A stretch of 6,009 nt of DNA from positions 1 through 6,009 of the forward strand of contig NZ_RCYB01000112.1 of the NCBI RefSeq assembly GCF_004168205.1. The letters run 5' to 3'. This document shows, one piece after another, positions 5,993-6,009 of the stretch. Source of the DNA: Catenibacterium sp. co_0103 (GTDB taxonomy: Bacteria; Bacillota_I; Bacilli_A; Erysipelotrichales; Coprobacillaceae). The notes under the pieces are model-generated. The model made no database searches, was not told where the DNA came from, and saw nothing but the letters and a program-made list of their open reading frames with translations. Numbering within the stretch: the first letter of the stretch is position 1; each line of letters starts with the position of its first letter. The translations under genes were made by a program, and so were the position numbers.

Positions 5993-6009
5993 AATAATTT
6001 AGAAAAAAT

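Overview
The window is AT-rich DNA with short intergenic gaps, strong AAGGAGG-type ribosome binding sites, ATG and GTG starts and U-tailed hairpin terminators. Together with a sortase-anchored, multi-domain surface protein and a Bacillus-like PpaX, this indicates a low-GC Gram-positive (Firmicutes). The long SpaA/CnaB-repeat adhesin suggests a gut commensal, perhaps an Erysipelotrichia relative. That last step is inference and no species can be named.

Layout. Positions 1-99 carry no gene but contain four spaced GACCCC(C)A motifs. They look like the end of an IS21-type insertion sequence whose body lies off the left edge. Positions 100-209 hold the probable promoter region of the first gene, including a perfect 14-bp palindrome and a T-tract. 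Positions 210-3326 encode a 1038-residue cell-wall adhesin: signal peptide, thioester-like N-terminal domain with the conserved Cys, eight tandem CnaB/SpaA domains, a non-canonical sortase signal (IIQTGD), a membrane anchor and a basic tail. A strong terminator follows at 3334-3362, so the adhesin looks like its own transcription unit. A promoter with a perfect TATAAT box then starts a tight three-gene operon: a Cof-type HAD hydrolase (3428-4204), histidinol-phosphate aminotransferase hisC (4204-5262, overlapping by one base) and pyrophosphatase ppaX (5287-5934, 24-base gap). The right edge holds a hairpin that fits best as a terminator for a minus-strand gene beyond the window.

How the genes work together. 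The adhesin is exported and probably attached to peptidoglycan by a sortase not encoded here; its isopeptide-type domains would form a rigid stalk presenting the N-terminal domain. The three downstream genes are cytoplasmic. HisC makes histidinol phosphate (and may transaminate aromatic keto acids), and the two HAD enzymes are phosphatases. One of them could supply a housekeeping or histidinol-phosphate phosphatase activity, but the sequence does not show this. PpaX is known in Bacillus as the pyrophosphatase that removes PPi produced by HPr kinase/phosphorylase. I see no clearly novel system. The most interesting points are the atypical thioester-like domain, the non-canonical sortase signal, and the probable IS end just upstream of the adhesin.
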